Shown piece after piece: positions 61,425 through 64,000 of a stretch of DNA of 64,000 bases. The position numbers and the translations under genes are program-made. Source of the stretch: Sphingopyxis terrae subsp. terrae NBRC 15098. GTDB taxonomy: Bacteria; Pseudomonadota; Alphaproteobacteria; Sphingomonadales; Sphingomonadaceae. The notes under the pieces are model-generated. The model did not search any database, had not been told where the DNA came from, and saw nothing but the letters and a program-made list of their open reading frames with translations. Numbering within the stretch: position 1 is the stretch's first letter; each line of letters opens with the position of its first letter. The stretch spans positions 62,001 through 126,000 of the forward strand of contig NZ_BCZQ01000017.1 of the NCBI RefSeq assembly GCF_001598815.1. Direction: 5' to 3'.

Positions 61425-64000
61425 CGGATGGTGGCCTGGAGCGACATCATGCGGCCGAGCGGGCTCGCCTTCTCGGGGTCGTAGCCGAGCGCGGACGACA
61501 CGCTGCGGTTGTTCACATAGGGCGGATCCTTGTCGAACAGGTTGGTGATTCCAAGGCTGAGCCGCAGGCCCCGCCCTTCCACGCCATCGCCGCCCCCGAT
61601 GCGCTGCGAGATGCTGAGGTCGAACGTGGTCCAAGAACCGACCCGCTCCATCGGCGTCACGACCTGGTTGAGATAGCCGTCGATGTAGTTGACGAAGGCA
61701 TTGGCCGAGAAGCCGCCCGTCGCCCAACCGAAGCGACCGCGAAGGCGCCATTTGACCGGCTTGGCATAGGTGCCGACGACATCGACCTGCGGCCCGCCCG
61801 GAGTCAGTTGCTGTTTTATCGAGAAGATATGCGTGCCCGCGATGCCGAGGTCGAGCGTTCCGCCCGCGAATGCGGGGGAATAGCCGACATCGAAATCGAT
61901 CCCGCGCTGGCGTTCGGCGGCGAGGTTGCGGATGCGACCGTCCAGGATCGCGGCGACCTGGCCCGGCGCGATGTTTGCTGCGTTCACGAAGCTGGGACGT
62001 GCGAAATATCCCTCTACCAGTGCCAGCGACGGATTGTCGGTGATCAGCCCGCCGAAGCGCGCCCGGTCGACAAGAAAGCGGGTGTAATCCTCGCTCGCCG
62101 TCCCGATGCGGTCGCGATAGTCGACGTCATAATAGGTGACCGACGCCTTGAAACCGGCAAGCGACGAGGGGGCGACGTCGATGCCCGCGGTCCAGGTCGT
62201 CGCTCTTTCGGGACCTACGTCCGGTGCATAGCCGAACAGGCCGAGTATGTTGGTCGTGCCCGTCGGCGAAGCGGGGTCGGGGACCGCTTCGGTCTGAAAC
62301 AGCGAAATCGCCTCGCCGATGAGCTCGTCGAAGGCGGGCGCGCGGAAGGATTTTCCGTAGGACCCGCGCAGCGCAATGCCCTGGAACGGTTCCCATCGGA
62401 CGCCGACCTTGGGATTTTCGCTTCGGCCGACGTCGCTGTATTTCTCGGCGCGCCCGGCCAACGAAATGTCGAGCCTGCGGAAACCCGGCATCCCGTTATC
62501 CGGCCCGAAGACCGGCACGAGCAGTTCAGCATAGGCTGCGCGAACCTTCCGCACGCTCGGAATGATGTCGAATGGGTCGGTGAAGGGCGTCGCGAGGCTG
62601 AATCCGTTGACGGTGTAATAGTCGAAATTCTCGCGGCGATACTCCGCGCCGATCGCGAGCCGGACCTCGCCGCCGGGCAGGCGGAAGAGCGGGCCGTCAC
62701 CGCGGAGCGCCGCCGACCAGCTTTCGAAATCATTGACCGACTGGAATGTGCCGCGAATGCTGTCGATGGTGACCGGATTGTTTGCGGTGCCGTTTCCGAA
62801 GACGTTGAATGCGGTTGCTCGGTTGGTGTCGGCAAGCGCCGCAGCAAGGCGCGGGCGATTGACGAGATTGGCCTTGTTCGCGATGCCGCGCTGATGGCCA
62901 TAGGCGCCGCCGACCTGCACGCGCCAGCGGCCAATTTCCTGGTCGAAGCCCGCTGAGGCGGTGAGGCCGCGCGCCCGGCCGCTGTCGATCTGCGGTCCCA
63001 AGTCGTTCACGAAGCGATAGGCGACGCTGACCGGCTGGTTCGTGCCGATCGGATCAACGTAGAAAGGATTGGTAACCGGCACCCGCGCGGCCTGGATGAA
63101 GTCTCCGGTACTGACGCGGCTGTAGCGGCGCTGCGCCGCGAGCGCGCTTGCGCGAAAGGTCAACGTGTCGGTAAGGTCGAATTCGGCAGCGGCATAAAGG
63201 CTGTGAATGCGCGTTCTCGGCAAAATGTCGCTGTTCACGCGACCGTCGTAGCGGTTCTGGACACCTGGAATCAGCTGAGCGGCAGTCAATGCGCGGCCGT
63301 CTTGTCCGGCCGGGATGCCAAACCGCTGTCCATTCGCGGCCGTAATCGTCCCGGGCACCGCGAAGTTGGTCCGATAGTCGGGGCCTCCGAAGGCCCGCAG
63401 ATCCTCGCGCGCGAAATCGCGGGAGGCGCCCGCGAGCGCACCGCGCTGCGAGTATTGGTAAGCAAGCACCAGCCGTGCGCCGCCGAAGTCACGACCAAAG
63501 ATTTGGCCGAACTGCAACTCGGTCGTATCGCCATCGGCGGTGCCCGCGCGCAGCATTGTCTCGGCTCCCTCGAAGCGACTCCGCATCCGCACGTTCACCA
63601 CCCCGGCGACCGCGTCGGCGCCGTAGATCGCCGATGCGCCGTCGATCAGCACTTCGATCCGTTCGACCGCGCCTACCGGGATGAGCGAGATGTCGGCGAA
63701 GACGCCGCCGATCCCGCCAAGCGCTGGGCGCGCATTGTCGATGAGGACGAGGGTCGACGAGGTCCCGAGGCCGCGCAGGTTGATGCTCGAGCCGAAAGTC
63801 GAATCCGAACCCCCGCCGTTCCGGGTCGTGGTCGTCGAGACTGCCTCGTTGGGGCCGCCGCCAAATGCCTGTGGCAGTGATTGGAGCATCTGCTGAACAG
63901 TGCCATAGCCGCTCTTTTCGATGGCTTCGCGGTCGATGGTGACGACCGGAGAACCGGTCGGTCCTGCACCGCGAATGCGCGAGCCTGTAACGATGATCGC
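61418..64000 (-). CDS. TonB-dependent receptor (lasso-cluster associated; start lies beyond the window)
   Basis: 860 residues are visible, from the TonB-box region (AIIVTGSRIRG) to the C-terminal W. The plug carries SINLRGLGTSSTLVLIDNARP and VLIDGASAIYGADAVAGVVNVR, then a full barrel. In proteobacterial lasso clusters such a receptor, with the isopeptidase, is thought to take up the lasso peptide or a bound metal. Its signal peptide and promoter are outside the window. The isopeptidase start overlaps its stop, so they are co-transcribed. Confidence 0.92.
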   Translation of the reverse strand, partial: AIIVTGSRIRGAGPTGSPVVTIDREAIEKSGYGTVQQMLQSLPQAFGGGPNEAVSTTTTRNGGGSDSTFGSSINLRGLGTSSTLVLIDNARPALGGIGGVFADISLIPVGAVERIEVLIDGASAIYGADAVAGVVNVRMRSRFEGAETMLRAGTADGDTTELQFGQIFGRDFGGARLVLAYQYSQRGALAGASRDFAREDLRAFGGPDYRTNFAVPGTITAANGQRFGIPAGQDGRALTAAQLIPGVQNRYDGRVNSDILPRTRIHSLYAAAEFDLTDTLTFRASALAAQRRYSRVSTGDFIQAARVPVTNPFYVDPIGTNQPVSVAYRFVNDLGPQIDSGRARGLTASAGFDQEIGRWRVQVGGAYGHQRGIANKANLVNRPRLAAALADTNRATAFNVFGNGTANNPVTIDSIRGTFQSVNDFESWSAALRGDGPLFRLPGGEVRLAIGAEYRRENFDYYTVNGFSLATPFTDPFDIIPSVRKVRAAYAELLVPVFGPDNGMPGFRRLDISLAGRAEKYSDVGRSENPKVGVRWEPFQGIALRGSYGKSFRAPAFDELIGEAISLFQTEAVPDPASPTGTTNILGLFGYAPDVGPERATTWTAGIDVAPSSLAGFKASVTYYDVDYRDRIGTASEDYTRFLVDRARFGGLITDNPSLALVEGYFARPSFVNAANIAPGQVAAILDGRIRNLAAERQRGIDFDVGYSPAFAGGTLDLGIAGTHIFSIKQQLTPGGPQVDVVGTYAKPVKWRLRGRFGWATGGFSANAFVNYIDGYLNQVVTPMERVGSWTTFDLSISQRIGGGDGVEGRGLRLSLGITNLFDKDPPYVNNRSVSSALGYDPEKASPLGRMMSLQATIRW

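Noticed and set aside
61425..61751. N-terminal extension of the isopeptidase
   Set aside because: It lies opposite in frame to the receptor coding sequence. The ATG at 61,424 gives a signal peptide and overlaps the receptor stop.
1..64000. tRNA, rRNA, CRISPR array, insertion sequence or integrase
   Set aside because: Looked for on both strands by eye; no cloverleaf, regular spacer-repeat array, transposase or recombinase reading was recognised. Boundaries of a mobile element could not be set.

Overview
The window looks like an alphaproteobacterium of the order Sphingomonadales, most likely Sphingopyxis or a close relative. The support is high G+C, many TonB-dependent receptors, a luxR-luxI-phyH block, and lasso precursors that end in the Gly-Leu-x-Gln-Asp tail seen in sphingomonad lasso peptides. 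No rRNA, tRNA, CRISPR array, transposase or integrase was seen.

1-11.7 kb, general metal resistance. The tail of a P1B-type ATPase is followed by an RND pump that runs into an SRPBCC-DsbB-DsbA string. Next come a methyltransferase and an AraC-type regulator. Two MerR-type switches follow. One faces a CDF exporter and an FTR1 iron permease fused to cytochrome c. The other faces merT and a small GDCCVxC protein. Both promoters have the 19-nt spacer with a dyad inside it that marks MerR control.

11.7-30.5 kb, copper. On the minus strand lie a CopA-type ATPase, small periplasmic proteins, a CusCBA-type efflux system and CusF, then copC-copD with another AraC regulator and another methyltransferase. 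On the plus strand lie a CnrYXH-like switch (membrane anti-sigma, periplasmic sensor, ECF sigma), the multicopper oxidase CopA, CopB, and DUF305/DUF411 proteins. One promoter motif, GAGGG then GCGTAT at fixed spacing, stands before cnrY, copA, copC and the copper ATPase gene. A fifth copy stands before a distant TonB receptor operon at 39.8 kb.

30.8-47.3 kb, uptake. A TonB receptor and a LysR regulator precede an Aap-type amino acid ABC importer whose two permeases are fused and which carries a cystathionine beta-lyase-like gene. Then come a second TonB receptor with two PepSY membrane proteins and a HutC-type GntR repressor with matching operators, followed by an AraC regulator, a methyltransferase and a degenerate alpha/beta-hydrolase.

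47.5-53.5 kb, plasmid or island-type genes: DUF932, a ParB-like protein, a Toprim protein and a DUF2493 protein. There is a duplicated leader sequence and a large hairpin element.

53.7-64 kb: a quorum-sensing pair (luxR, luxI) with a 2OG dioxygenase and a GntR regulator leads directly into a lasso peptide cluster with two precursors (A1, A2), a fused RRE-protease B and cyclase C. Facing it are a lasso isopeptidase and a TonB receptor that runs off the end of the window.
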